From Paraburkholderia sp. BL21I4N1 (lineage in GTDB: Bacteria > Pseudomonadota > Gammaproteobacteria > Burkholderiales > Burkholderiaceae): DNA of 64,000 bases. The translations under genes and the position numbers were made by a program. How positions within the stretch are numbered: position 1 is the first letter of the stretch; each line of letters begins with the position of its first letter. The notes beneath the pieces were generated by a model. That model saw only the letters and a program-made list of their open reading frames with translations, had not been told where the DNA came from and ran no database searches. Positions 34,822 through 43,690 of this stretch are shown here, piece after piece. Location of the stretch: contig NZ_PVEN01000027.1 in NCBI RefSeq assembly GCF_002973525.1, positions 1 through 64,000 on the forward strand, in the 5' to 3' direction.

Positions 34822-36041
34822 AGCAGTTCTCCCAGATCGAAGTCGCCCACCTCGCGAAGCGCGGTAAAGTCCACCTTGGCATACGTGCGCGTTGCTTCTG
34901 TACTGCGATGTCCGAGGTGATCGCCGATCTCCTTGAGCGTCAAGCCGTCTGCAACAAGCCGCGTCGCGCACGCATGTCGAAGCGCGTGCGGGCCTCGATG
35001 GACAACTTTGATGCCGAGCTCCAGAAACTTCGAACTGACGATCTTGTAGATGGCCGCCCGCGTCAATGGACGCCGAGGCGAGTGCAGTCCGATAAATATC
35101 TCAGGGTAAGGTGTTGACGGACGCACGATGTCGATATAGCGGGCCAACGCTTCTGCCACGGACGGCAACAACGGATAGACCTGGGGTTGCCGTCGCTTTA
35201 GCCGGAATATCCGGATGACATGTTGTTGCCAGTCCACCTGGTCAAGCCGCAGTGTTGCAACCTCGGTAGCACGCATGCCATAGATGGACAACAGCATGAG
35301 GATCGCGCGGGCCCGTATATCCTGAGGTGCGTCGAACACGGTGCACGCCAATAGCTTTTGCACATCGCGCCAATCCGGAGCGTAAGGCAACGACCCTTGT
35401 GCATATATGCGCGGGCCACGTATTGCATCGGCAAGTTGAGAATGGCACCAGCTCTGCGACGCAGCAAAGCGCAGGAAGTTCTTCAATAACGCTGCGACGG
35501 TTGCGACTGTCCGTCGGCCCCAAGGATGAGCGAGGTCATCGATAAAGTAGGCATCGATGTCGCTAGGCTGAAGAAGTTGCAATTCACGATTGCCTGCGTC
35601 GCACCAGATCAGGAAATCCCGGACACGGCATCGCCATCCGACAATGGTGGAATTTGTAAATCCGCGCTCGTCACGCATCCATAAGCAGTACAGATCGAGC
35701 TTATCCTGAAATTTACATGGAACGGCTGGCTCATTCCACCACCCGAGAAACCGAAGCCATGGACGAGTGATGTTGATAAACCTTCGCCTAGTCGTGCCAG
35801 CATTCTGGAAAGCCACTCTCCGGTCGGCAAGCGCCTCAAGACCATCCATGTCGAGGCCGTTTCTAGCATCCCCGTCAAGCAGCCGGGCGGCCCATAGCAA
35901 TTCATTGCATTTGATCCGCATCGACCAATACGTGGCACCGGTATCAGAGCAGTGCTGGAGATAGCGCTCACGCTCGGCGGCAAGCGGCGCGTCTTGATGG
36001 CGGCGCAAAGCCGTCGCGGACGACAGCAGTTTCTCAAACAT
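34818..36041 (-). CDS. outer RIT tyrosine recombinase, first gene (RitA type)
   Basis: 407 residues from the ATG at 36041. A long N-terminal segment with several Trp residues (YWSMRIKCNELLWAARLL) precedes the catalytic domain: IYGMRATEVATLRL (Arg), RLKRRQPQVYPLLPSV, GPHALRHACATRLV (HxxR), LGHRSTEATRTYAKVD (His and Tyr). The gene is intact. The start lies 105 bases from the right inverted repeat, room for a promoter. Confidence 0.92.
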   Translation of the reverse strand: MFEKLLSSATALRRHQDAPLAAERERYLQHCSDTGATYWSMRIKCNELLWAARLLDGDARNGLDMDGLEALADRRVAFQNAGTTRRRFINITRPWLRFLGWWNEPAVPCKFQDKLDLYCLWMRDERGFTNSTIVGWRCRVRDFLIWCDAGNRELQLLQPSDIDAYFIDDLAHPWGRRTVATVAALLKNFLRFAASQSWCHSQLADAIRGPRIYAQGSLPYAPDWRDVQKLLACTVFDAPQDIRARAILMLLSIYGMRATEVATLRLDQVDWQQHVIRIFRLKRRQPQVYPLLPSVAEALARYIDIVRPSTPYPEIFIGLHSPRRPLTRAAIYKIVSSKFLELGIKVVHRGPHALRHACATRLVADGLTLKEIGDHLGHRSTEATRTYAKVDFTALREVGDFDLGELL

Positions 36042-36146
36042 GGCGAACCTCCAGTTGATGGATGGATCACCAGATCACGCTAATTAATATGTGACGTCAA
36101 GATTGCTGAATCCTGCCTACTTACAACTCAACCGTTAAGTGGTACA

Positions 36147-36174
36147 ACATATCTTCGACCGCAACATATTAAGG
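36147..36174. repeat. outer RIT inverted repeat, right
   Basis: 28 bases, reverse complement of 29330-29357. It directly abuts the IS3 transposase codon for Asn-Pro. Confidence 0.92.
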
Positions 36175-36480
36175 ATTGTCGTTGCTCACGCCCGGGCGAC
36201 TCAACGACGGCATGACACCTAACTCCTGAAGGGTGGCGAGCATCGTCGCGCCTTTCATTGGGCCGCCGTTATCCGAATGCAGGATCACCTGATCGGGCTG
36301 TAACGCTTCACGTGCGCAAAGGTCCCGGAGGACTTCGCTGGCCAGGACGCTGCTTTCCTCGGCATAGACCTGCCATCCGACAATCTTGCGGCTGATATGA
36401 CTTCCCGTGTCAAGAGAGATCGGTTTTCGGTTTTTCAGGACGCTAAATTTCCTGAGGGCGACGTAGCAGTAAGTCTCGAC
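36175..36480 (-). pseudogene. IS3-family transposase OrfB, N-terminal/middle part
   Basis: The readable part is ISRKIVGWQVYAEESSVLA, VILHSDNGGPMKGATML and GVMPSLSRPGVSNDN, the central integrase core of an IS3-type transposase with its second Asp (SDNG). Upstream of ISRK the sequence no longer matches the family, so this fragment is itself truncated or scrambled at about 36400-36480. Its continuation is at 23722-24081. Confidence 0.75.
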
Positions 36481-36652
36481 GGTGGATCACCCTGATATCC
36501 GCGGGTTGGTTACCGCATTACAGTGTTCCGCCCAATGAGCCTGCCGCTATCTGAAGCCGCAAATCGGATGACATCCGCTGCATAGCCGGAGCGCGGGTTA
36601 CTCGTGTGCCGGGCTACGCCGCCTTCAGGAAACTCCTTCAGATTGCTGCTTT
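36481..36652. other. scrambled DNA between transposase fragments
   Basis: No gene or repeat recognised; it lies between the IS3 and IS110-like fragments and probably consists of small IS remnants. Confidence 0.4.
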
Positions 36653-36955
36653 TCAGTGGCCGGCAGGATGAAGCTGGTGTGTTGGCTGTGCACGGCCCGG
36701 TACAGCCAGGGACATTGACAGCCGGCCAATGTCCCAGAGAAATCCCGCGAGTTCACGGGCCACGGCAACCACAGCGATGTTCGCATTCTTGCCGCGCTCT
36801 GCCAGTTTGCGATATCGACGGCACAGCCGCAGCTGTGCGTCCCAGGCTCGATCGGTAATGGGCTTGGGAATGCCTTCTTGCCGTATGCGGCTCGTCGGGG
36901 CCGTTCCCCGCTTCACGAAAGACAGCTTCATGATGTGAGCTGATTCGTGAACCAG
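36653..36955 (-). pseudogene. IS110-family transposase, C-terminal fragment
   Basis: The frame reads TLLVHESAHIMKLSFVKRG, then ITDRAWDAQLRLCRRYRKL and NIAVVAVARELAGFLWDIGR, which resembles the C-terminal end of IS110-type transposases. The catalytic Ser domain is partly or wholly missing. It ends with a non-homologous tail. An internal ATG at 36931 is preceded by a fortuitous CTCCTGG, but this is not a real gene start. Confidence 0.6.
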
Positions 36956-36969
36956 GAGGGTTTGCCGAG

Positions 36970-37416
36970 ATGTCGGAGAGCGCAGCGAAAGATGGCCACC
37001 CCAAGCAGGGGCATCGTGTATATCCGCGGGAATTCAAGCAGCAAGTCATCAAGGAAACGCTGGAGCCCGGCGCATCGGTCTCGATCGTGGCGCGACGCCA
37101 TGACATGAACGCCAACGTGGTCTTCGAGTGGCGCAAGCAATATCGGGAAGGCAAACTCGTGCTGCCCGACTCGAACGAGGTGCCTCTGCCCCGCGTGGGC
37201 GCCGCGCAGTTGTTTGCCGTCGATGTGATTGATATGCCCATGCCGACACCGCGGGCGTTGCCAGGAGCGGCGAGCGCGCCGTCGAAGACGGTGGACAGCG
37301 TATCGTCGCCGCCGCCGGTATGCGAGATCGAAATCGAGATTGGCAAGCGCCGCGTCCGGATTCGTGGGCTGTCGGCCGAGCGCGCCGAGATGTTCCTGCG
37401 GGAATGTCTGAAGTGA
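36970..37416 (+). CDS. tnpA: IS66-type TnpA, second element
   Basis: 148 residues from the ATG at 36970. A helix-turn-helix domain (YPREFKQQVIKETLEPGASV, IVARRHDMNANVVFEWRKQY) is followed by a variable linker and the short C-terminal domain (EIEIEIGKRRVRIRGL). The sequence differs from the TnpA at 25888, so this is another IS66 lineage. The gene appears complete and overlaps tnpB by 13 bases. The element as a whole is truncated. Confidence 0.85.
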   Translation: MSESAAKDGHPKQGHRVYPREFKQQVIKETLEPGASVSIVARRHDMNANVVFEWRKQYREGKLVLPDSNEVPLPRVGAAQLFAVDVIDMPMPTPRALPGAASAPSKTVDSVSSPPPVCEIEIEIGKRRVRIRGLSAERAEMFLRECLK

Positions 37417-37622
37417 TCACGCTGCCGGCGGGCACGCGCATCTGGCTTGCCGCAGGCGTTACCGACATGCGCTGCGGATTCCAGGGGCTGGCTGCGAAAG
37501 TGCAAACGGCACTTGAGGAGAATGCGCTGGGCGGCAACCTGTACATCTTTCGTGGCCGCCGCGGCGATCTCGTGAAAATCCTGTGGGCGAGCGACGACGG
37601 TGTCTGGCTGCTCGCCAACTAA
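37404..37622 (+). pseudogene. tnpB: IS66-type TnpB, truncated
   Basis: 72 residues of the usual about 115: GTRIWLAAGVTDMRCGFQGL, LYIFRGRRGDLVKILW, then WLLAN and a stop. The conserved continuation (KRLE.GRF.WP) is missing; the break at about 37619 joins the serine recombinase fragment on the other strand. Confidence 0.85.
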
Positions 37623-37653
37623 CTGGATTCATACTGCAACTCCTATTCGCGGA

Positions 37654-39040
37654 TCAGAGGGTTTTGGATGCTACGCTCGCTCGCGCCACTTTCGCGCGGT
37701 CGGTGAGTCGATCCCATCGACTGCTGTGCTTTATTGGCAGGTCGGAATCCGGGACTTCATAGAGAAACGCGTAGTCGTTATAGGCGTGTCGTTTAACAAG
37801 GCCGTATTCGACCCACCTGACGAGGGTTGCTTCGTGAATGCCGAGTCGAGCCGCAGCCTCCAGTTTTGTGAGCATGCCGCGGTCGCGCAGTCTTTCGCGG
37901 CGGGATCGAAGTCCGTTTCGCTGTGCGATGTATGAGACGCGCAGAGCGTCGAACCGAATGTTGCTCTTACCTGGACGGACGCAACCGCCGGGACGGATGC
38001 CCCGATCATTAAGGAGCTGCGCAATCTGAGAGCATGTATGGTCATCGAGAAGCTTGTCGATGAGCTCGAGGACCTCTGGCTGAGTCTTGACCTGTTGCGC
38101 AGACGTTTTTGGATTCTGCGCCGTGAGCGTTTCAGTCTTGCCGGCCTTGAAGCGAACGTGAATCCGGGTTGTTCCTTCGCCTGGCAGTTTGACCAGTGTG
38201 ACGTCCTCGACGATATAGGCTAGCAGCCGCTTTCGCTCTCGATTCGCCAACGATGAATCACGCCACAGTGTTTTGAAGTCCGCTGTCATTGCGATGAGCC
38301 GGTCGCGGATCGCATCGTCGAGTATGAGACGCTCCTGCTGCTGGCTACGGTCCCTTTGTTCTCTCGCGTCGGCCAACATGCGCAGCTTGTCGTTCCATTC
38401 TTGCTCGAGTGTGTCGGCGACCAGTCGGTTGCTTGGGTCGACCAGCATGAAGCGTCGTTGCGCAAGATCTGCATCGAACCGGGCGCGTTCGATAGCGCGC
38501 AGGCGTAACCGGTCGGCTTCATCGTGACGCGCTTCGATTTCCCTGCGTATCTCCCATGCCAACTCAACGGCAGCCGGAGTCATCGACGCGACGATCAATG
38601 CGCCAACTGCTTCATCAATCGGCGCTCCGGCAATTGACTGACAGGTAGGTTCGCCACGAGCGCCCTGTGCTCGGTCGCAGATATACCAGGCTTCCTGTCG
38701 TCCGCGTCGCGTAGCATATCGGAGCCGGAGATACCGGCCACAACGTCCGCAAACGGCGCGGCCCTGCAGCAGAGCAGCTCCCTCGCGTGGTGGCGACGAT
38801 CGCGCAACTTTGTACCCGCGACCATTCGTCTCCAGAACTGTAAGGTTCTGCTGAAACTGCTCCCAGGTAATGTATCCTGGATGGGCGTCCGGAATGCAAG
38901 CAAGCCAGTCATTGCGATCACGCTTTCTCGGCACTTTCCGCCCGTCTGCGAGCTTGCGATAGTGCCGCCGACCGTAGGCGTAAGCACCTGCGTAGCGCGG
39001 ATTGTTCAACATCCGAAGTGCCGTCGATGCGGTTACCACG
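37654..39040 (-). pseudogene. large serine recombinase, 5'-truncated
   Basis: About 460 residues remain. They include the recombinase domain (STALRMLNNPRYAGAYAYGR), the zinc beta-ribbon (GRAVCGRCGRYLRLRY, then WYICDRAQGARGEPTC), a long coiled-coil region and a C-terminal helix-turn-helix (LTKLEAAARLGIHEATLVRW). The N-terminal catalytic domain with its Ser is missing; the break at about 39040 meets a truncated Tn5-like transposase. Such proteins are integrases of phages and transposons; this copy cannot act. Confidence 0.8.
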
Positions 39041-39044
39041 ACGC

Positions 39045-40147
39045 GCATGGAGCAGTTGCCGGTGGTGCTTTGCATTGCCGATACGACAGAGCTGAACTTT
39101 AACGGTCAGGACGTCGATGGGGCCGGCCCGCTCAGTTATGAAGCACAGGTGGGCATGTATCTTCACGCGACCTATGCGGTGACACCGGATCGGGAGCCGC
39201 TGGGTGTGATGAACGCATGGACGTGGGCGCGCGAGCCACGCGATGCAAACGGCAGGCGTGGCGGTGTCAGGGAAAGTGTGCGGTGGATCGAAAGCTATGA
39301 GATCGTGGCCGAACAGGCACGGGCCCTGCCTGACACGCGACTGGTGTATGTGGCCGATCGTGAAGGTGACATCGCCGCGCTCATGCAGCGTGCGCAGGAA
39401 CTGGGTGAACCGGCGGACTGGCTGATCCGGTCCCAGCACAATCGTGCCCTGAGGGACGAAGAAAAGCTGTGGGAAAAGGTCCATGCGAGTAACGTGCTCG
39501 GCCATATCAGCTTCGTACTGCCCGGGCGCAGTGGCCAGAAGGCGCGTGAAGTGAGGCAGGAACTGCGTAGCCAGCGCGTCACGCTGCCCGGGCGCGCCGG
39601 TGTCGCGCTCACCTGCGTCGAGGCGTATGAAGTGGATGCGCCAGCGGGTGTGAAGCCCGTCATCTGGCGTCTTGTGACCAACCGCGAAGCGGGCGATGCG
39701 CATGCGCTCATCGAACTCGTTGACTGGTACCGCGCGAGATGGGAAATAGAAATGTTCTTCAATGTCCTGAAGAACGCCTGCCGGGTTGAGGCGCTGCAAC
39801 TCTCACAGATGGAGCGCGTGGAGAAGGCGCTCGCGCTGTACATGGTCGTATCGTGGCGTATCGCGCGGCTCATGCGTGTCGGCAGGACGTGTCCGGAGCT
39901 GGACGCGTCGCTATTCTTCGCGGCTGACGAGATACACGGCGCTCACGTGCTCTGTAAGAAGGCGCGTCCGAAAAAACCACCGACGCTCAACCAGGTGATA
40001 CGGATGGTCGCGTCACTGGGCGGATTCCTCGGGCGCAAGAGCGACGGCGAACCGGGCGCGAAGACGCTGTGGATTGGCATGCAGCGAGTCATGGATGCTG
40101 TGATCACCATTCAGATCTTGCGCGACGGCTACGACACTTCTGTATAA
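39045..40147 (+). pseudogene. Tn5-like IS4-family transposase, 5'-truncated
   Basis: The recognisable sequence starts MEQLPVVLCIADTTELNF (first Asp) and continues with LVYVADREGDIAAL (second Asp). The YREK-type signature is YRARWEIEMFFNVLK (catalytic Glu). The C-terminus is intact (QILRDGYDTSV). Roughly the first 80-90 residues, which bind the transposon ends, are absent. An upstream in-frame start at 39002 would add residues encoded by the recombinase fragment. Confidence 0.85.
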
Positions 40148-40498
40148 CGAAATGCCCTAAGCGGCCTCACCAACGGCGACCCGTGAACGTCAGCAATGGC
40201 CGACATGCCGCCCTATGGGCTAGAAAAATAAATGGCCGTAGTACCTTGCGGCACCGGCGCCCTGCCATCTGCCGACTCCACCCCTCCCGATGCCGCAGAC
40301 CGACCGGAGACACAAGCGACCCGTGTGCCCGTCGATCGGTGCGCTGATGCGCTACCGAGACCGGATGGTACGCTTGGTTGCCGAGGCCAGCGGCCGGCGC
40401 GCCATCAAGTCCGTCCTTGAAGACGGCAGCCCGTTGAGAAGCACGGTGAAGTGGGTTAACCTCGTGAGTCCTGCGACCAGCTCTTCTGAGTCCAACCC
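40148..40498. other. boundary between mobile nest and ICE backbone; possible small ORF
   Basis: After the transposase stop there is about 350 bases with one plausible small frame from about 40344 to 40535. It reads MRYRDRMVRLVAEASGRRAI, then LRSTVKWVNLVSP, and overlaps the next gene by 37 bases. The peptide has a protein-like composition, so a small gene is possible, but I cannot confirm it. Confidence 0.35.
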
Positions 40499-41371
40499 AT
40501 GCAACTCGATATTTTTGACGACAGCCGTGATGTGATGCTGCGCAACGATGTCCTGTCGGCATTGCAGCGACACGATGCACCCGGCGCCCGCAGCGCGCTG
40601 CAGATCCTTACGCAAGAATATCCTGACGACGAGGCTTTAATGGCATTCGACACACTCGTGACTGCCCTCGAAGCGCGTTGTCGCGTACCGTTCGCGACTC
40701 AAGACACCGCATTTGAGGTACGGGAGACGGTACTGGCCAGCGTCCGGCCATCGGCGATCCGCCTGATGGGCGAGCGGACTGCCCTTATTTGGCTCGCGCC
40801 GTTCTGGGACGAGCTCGCACAGCGCGCCACCAGTCTGCCATTCCGTGCAGCCCAACCCAACGCCCATGCCGCTTCGCTCTATCTGCAAGCGGGCAACTGG
40901 AAAGCGGCTGAATCTGCCGTCACGCGCATCGAATCCTGGCGACGTATTCCGGCGCCGCTGATGTGGATGGCCGAATGCCGGTACCGGCTCGATGGTCTTG
41001 AGGCCGCCTTGCCGCTCCTTGCCGAACTCGCATGGCTTTCTCCCACCCGGCTCGATGACCTACTTCGGCAGCTCGAAGACAATTCGCTGAACGCGCTGCG
41101 CCGGGCATTCGATGCTTCGTTTGAAGGAACGGGCGATATCGCAGATCTCGCCTGGTTTCCCGCCTGGGCGCTGATCCAGAAAACCGGACTGGCACCACTG
41201 CTGAAGCAGACGGAACCCTGTCGTGACACCGGGCCTGAGCGCGCAGCAAGACTGGTACTGCGACTGCTCGCGCTCGAGCGCGAAGGCCGTCACCACGAAC
41301 TGATGGACAGCCGCCGCGACCTGCGTGACCTTCACGAGTCGCTCTACCGGCAGTACATGAAGACGCGCTGA
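40499..41371 (+). CDS. uncharacterised 290-residue protein, helical repeats
   Basis: It begins MQLDIFDDSRDVMLRNDVLS. The protein is almost wholly helical, with repeated Ala/Leu helix pairs (ARSALQILTQEYPDDEAL, AASLYLQAGNWKAAESAVTR, MWMAECRYRLDGLEAALPLL) of TPR-like appearance. I do not recognise a family. The next gene begins 25 bases after its stop on the same strand and is also made of helical repeats, so the two probably form an operon and perhaps a complex. Confidence 0.75.
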   Translation: MQLDIFDDSRDVMLRNDVLSALQRHDAPGARSALQILTQEYPDDEALMAFDTLVTALEARCRVPFATQDTAFEVRETVLASVRPSAIRLMGERTALIWLAPFWDELAQRATSLPFRAAQPNAHAASLYLQAGNWKAAESAVTRIESWRRIPAPLMWMAECRYRLDGLEAALPLLAELAWLSPTRLDDLLRQLEDNSLNALRRAFDASFEGTGDIADLAWFPAWALIQKTGLAPLLKQTEPCRDTGPERAARLVLRLLALEREGRHHELMDSRRDLRDLHESLYRQYMKTR

Positions 41372-41396
41372 ACGTTGATGAAAGCCGACAACCGGA

Positions 41397-42611
41397 ATGT
41401 CACCTACGAACTCGCATCGATGGATCTTCGCCACGCGCTTCCGGCGTAACGCCTTCGGCTGGAAATCCGCGCTGCCAATCCAGCGCCTGAAGGAAGCGCT
41501 CGCCGAGATCCGGCAGAGGGCGCGCTCCGATGCGGTCCTTGCCGCCGAAGGCGCTGCGCTCCTGCTCGAAAAACTTTCTCCGGCGCTGGAACAGGTTGAC
41601 AGTTCGTCTGGAGCAATGGGCACCGCGGTCAACCGGACCATCGATACGCTGGTTCCCGTGATTGCCGGTGCAAAAGTTGACGCTGCAACCAGACAGGCTT
41701 GGCTGGAAAGGCTCTTCGAAGCGCTGCAGGAGGACCAGATGCCGTACATCGAACGCCTTGCCGGTGCATGGGGAGAACTTTGCGCGACGTCCGACATCGC
41801 ATCCGGCTGGGCGGACAGGCTGCTACCCATCACCGCGCATGCGATTGGCCCAGATGGACAAGGTGGATTTTTCGTCGGCACAACCGCGTGCATGAGCGCG
41901 TTGCATACGGCACAGCGTTTCGAAGAACTGCTCGCACTCGTGGACTCGGCGCGCATGAAGTCGTGGGGATACCGGCAATGGGGCGTCAAGGCACTGGTCG
42001 CGCTCGGCCGGCCCGCAGACGCGCTGCGTTACGCCGAGCAGTCGCGTGGTGCATACACGCCGGAAAGTGCGATCGCCCTCGCCTGCGAGACAATCTTGCT
42101 CGCCTCCGGCAGGAAGGATGAGGCCTATCGGCGGTATGCGCTCGTGGCGAACCGCTCAGGGACATACCTCGCGACCTTCCGTGCGATCACGAACAAATAT
42201 CCGGAATGCTCGCAGGCGGCAATCCTGCAGGATCTCATCGCCAGCGAACCCGGTTCGGAAGGTAAATGGTTTGCCGCCGCGAAGGACGCTGGGCTCTTCG
42301 ATCTCGCGGTGTCGCTCATCCAAACCAGCCCGGCCGATCCGCGCACGCTGATAAGGGCTGCAAAGGAGTTCGCGCAGCGGCAGCCGGCGTTCGCCATGGT
42401 CTGCGGCATGGCCGCGCTCCACTGGATCGACGCTGGCGCCGGTTACGAGATCACGGCCGCAGAGGTGCTCGATGCCCATGCGGCGCTCACCGGTACTGCG
42501 TCCATGAACGGCACTTCCCTTGACGCGCTCAACGCGCGACTTCGGCGACAGTTCGGAGAGCACACCGCATCCTCATTCGTCGGCAAGGTGCTTGCGCCGC
42601 ATATCCGGTAA
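41397..42611 (+). CDS. uncharacterised 404-residue protein, helical repeats
   Basis: It begins MSPTNSHRWIFATRFRRNAF; the beginning is basic and the rest helical with TPR-like pairs (RQWGVKALVALGRPADALRY, AIALACETILLASGRKDEAY). There is no membrane segment or known catalytic motif. It follows the 290-residue gene by 25 bases and is convergent with the HU gene. The pair looks like conserved ICE backbone genes of unknown role. The start could be further downstream. Confidence 0.75.
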   Translation: MSPTNSHRWIFATRFRRNAFGWKSALPIQRLKEALAEIRQRARSDAVLAAEGAALLLEKLSPALEQVDSSSGAMGTAVNRTIDTLVPVIAGAKVDAATRQAWLERLFEALQEDQMPYIERLAGAWGELCATSDIASGWADRLLPITAHAIGPDGQGGFFVGTTACMSALHTAQRFEELLALVDSARMKSWGYRQWGVKALVALGRPADALRYAEQSRGAYTPESAIALACETILLASGRKDEAYRRYALVANRSGTYLATFRAITNKYPECSQAAILQDLIASEPGSEGKWFAAAKDAGLFDLAVSLIQTSPADPRTLIRAAKEFAQRQPAFAMVCGMAALHWIDAGAGYEITAAEVLDAHAALTGTASMNGTSLDALNARLRRQFGEHTASSFVGKVLAPHIR

Positions 42612-42663
42612 TGGCGCTCGCGGGGCAAGTCCCGAAGAGGTAGCCGGTGATGGGACGGGCGAC

Positions 42664-42948
42664 CTAACGCTTGCCGGCGTTGACCGCATCCTTGAACGCC
42701 TTGCCGGCAGTGAATTTGACCGTCTTTGCCGCAGCGATCTGGATCTCTTCACCCGTCGCCGGATTGCGGCCCGTGCGGGCAGCGCGGGCGCCCTGGCTGA
42801 ACGAACCAAAGCCAACCAGCTGCACGCTGTCGCCCTTCGTAACGGCCTTCGTGATGGCGCCGATCACCGCATCGATCGCTTCGCCGGTCACGCCCTTGCC
42901 TGCACCCGTAGACGCCGCCACGGCGTCAATCAGCTCCTGCTTGTTCAT
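42664..42948 (-). CDS. HU-family DNA-binding protein
   Basis: 94 residues starting MNKQELIDAVAASTGAGKG. It has the HU signature GFGSFSQGARAARTGRNPAT and the DNA-intercalating arm with RNPATGEEI, ending KAFKDAVNAGKR. HU bends and compacts DNA. An ICE-borne copy may help recombination or silence the element in a new host. The upstream region has a leader hairpin (CTTCCCG/CGGGAAG, about 42994-43012) and AGGGAGAATGTCTG before the ATG. Intact. Confidence 0.95.
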   Translation of the reverse strand: MNKQELIDAVAASTGAGKGVTGEAIDAVIGAITKAVTKGDSVQLVGFGSFSQGARAARTGRNPATGEEIQIAAAKTVKFTAGKAFKDAVNAGKR

Positions 42949-43200
42949 CAGACATTCTCCCTATGAAGTTCAGGTAAATTTATCCTTCCCGCCAACGTGG
43001 GACGGGAAGCGGACAGCACGACCGCATACCCTAACCTGGCCGGTGTGCCGGGCACAAGTGCCGGCATCCGATAATCATCGGGCGATCGCCAGATCACCGT
43101 GACGGAACGGTCCCCAACGGTGTTGTAAAATACAGCCGATTCCCGAATGGGGCCGCCCTTTTTAACGCCCGCTGCCGCGCATCCTGTACGTCGCATCCGC

Positions 43201-43683
43201 ATGCCCCGTTCCCATCGCGCCGCCTCGCGCAAGCCCCGTAAGGTACATCGTTCACGTGCCATGCTGCTGCCACTGCCTGACTCAGCCGTGCGCACGCAAT
43301 CGCTCAAATTCCACGCGTGCCTGGCCACTGTGTGCTGCGGATTCGGCAGCGCCGACCACCTGGTCGAACTGGCGAGCGTCATGTATATCGCCTATTTCCT
43401 CCAGCGCGCTGGATATGGCGCGCTGCCCCTCGAACGTTTCCACGAAGCCGAGGACGTGATGGAAACAGCAAACCGGCGCGGCGCGCAAACCGATACCTGG
43501 TTGCTCGATGACGATGGCTATCCTGTCTTCGGGGCGCTCCTCACCCTGCACGACCGCCAGCTTGCCACTGCCCCCGCGCACGCCGTCGTCGCAGCCGAAG
43601 GCGAACTGATGCGCTTCATCGATGGCGCGGCGCCTTCACCCCTGCCACCCCGCCCGGTTGAATCGCAGGCTACGCCAGCATAG
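43201..43683 (+). CDS. uncharacterised ICE protein (regulator-like)
   Basis: 160 residues if started at the ATG at 43201; alternatives are 43147 and 43261. The N-terminus is very basic (MPRSHRAASRKPRKVHRSRA), followed by a helical domain (SLKFHACLATVCCGF, HLVELASVMYIAYFLQ, LHDRQLATAPAHAVVAAEGE). I recall similar ICE-linked proteins annotated loosely as regulators, without proof. It is divergent from HU and convergent with TopB. No ribosome-binding site decides the start. Confidence 0.65.
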   Translation: MPRSHRAASRKPRKVHRSRAMLLPLPDSAVRTQSLKFHACLATVCCGFGSADHLVELASVMYIAYFLQRAGYGALPLERFHEAEDVMETANRRGAQTDTWLLDDDGYPVFGALLTLHDRQLATAPAHAVVAAEGELMRFIDGAAPSPLPPRPVESQATPA

Positions 43684-43690
43684 ACAACGC

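Larger units (their letters stand above)
29330..36174 (-). mobile_element. outer RIT (recombinase-in-trio) element
   Basis: Three overlapping tyrosine recombinase genes are read from 36041 to 29435. Perfect 28-bp inverted repeats (29330-29357 and 36147-36174; left copy begins CCTTAATATGTTGCGG) bound the element. RIT elements are defined by three different tyrosine recombinases in one operon between inverted repeats. The third gene is split by a second RIT (29658-33108). The right end lies within the IS3 transposase gene; the left end abuts the IS91-like element. I see no target duplication longer than 2 bases. Confidence 0.88.

Noticed and set aside
29330..36174. Integron or prophage integration module
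   Set aside because: Six recombinases in two overlapping trios between inverted repeats, with no attC sites, capsid or lysis genes; the RIT definition fits.
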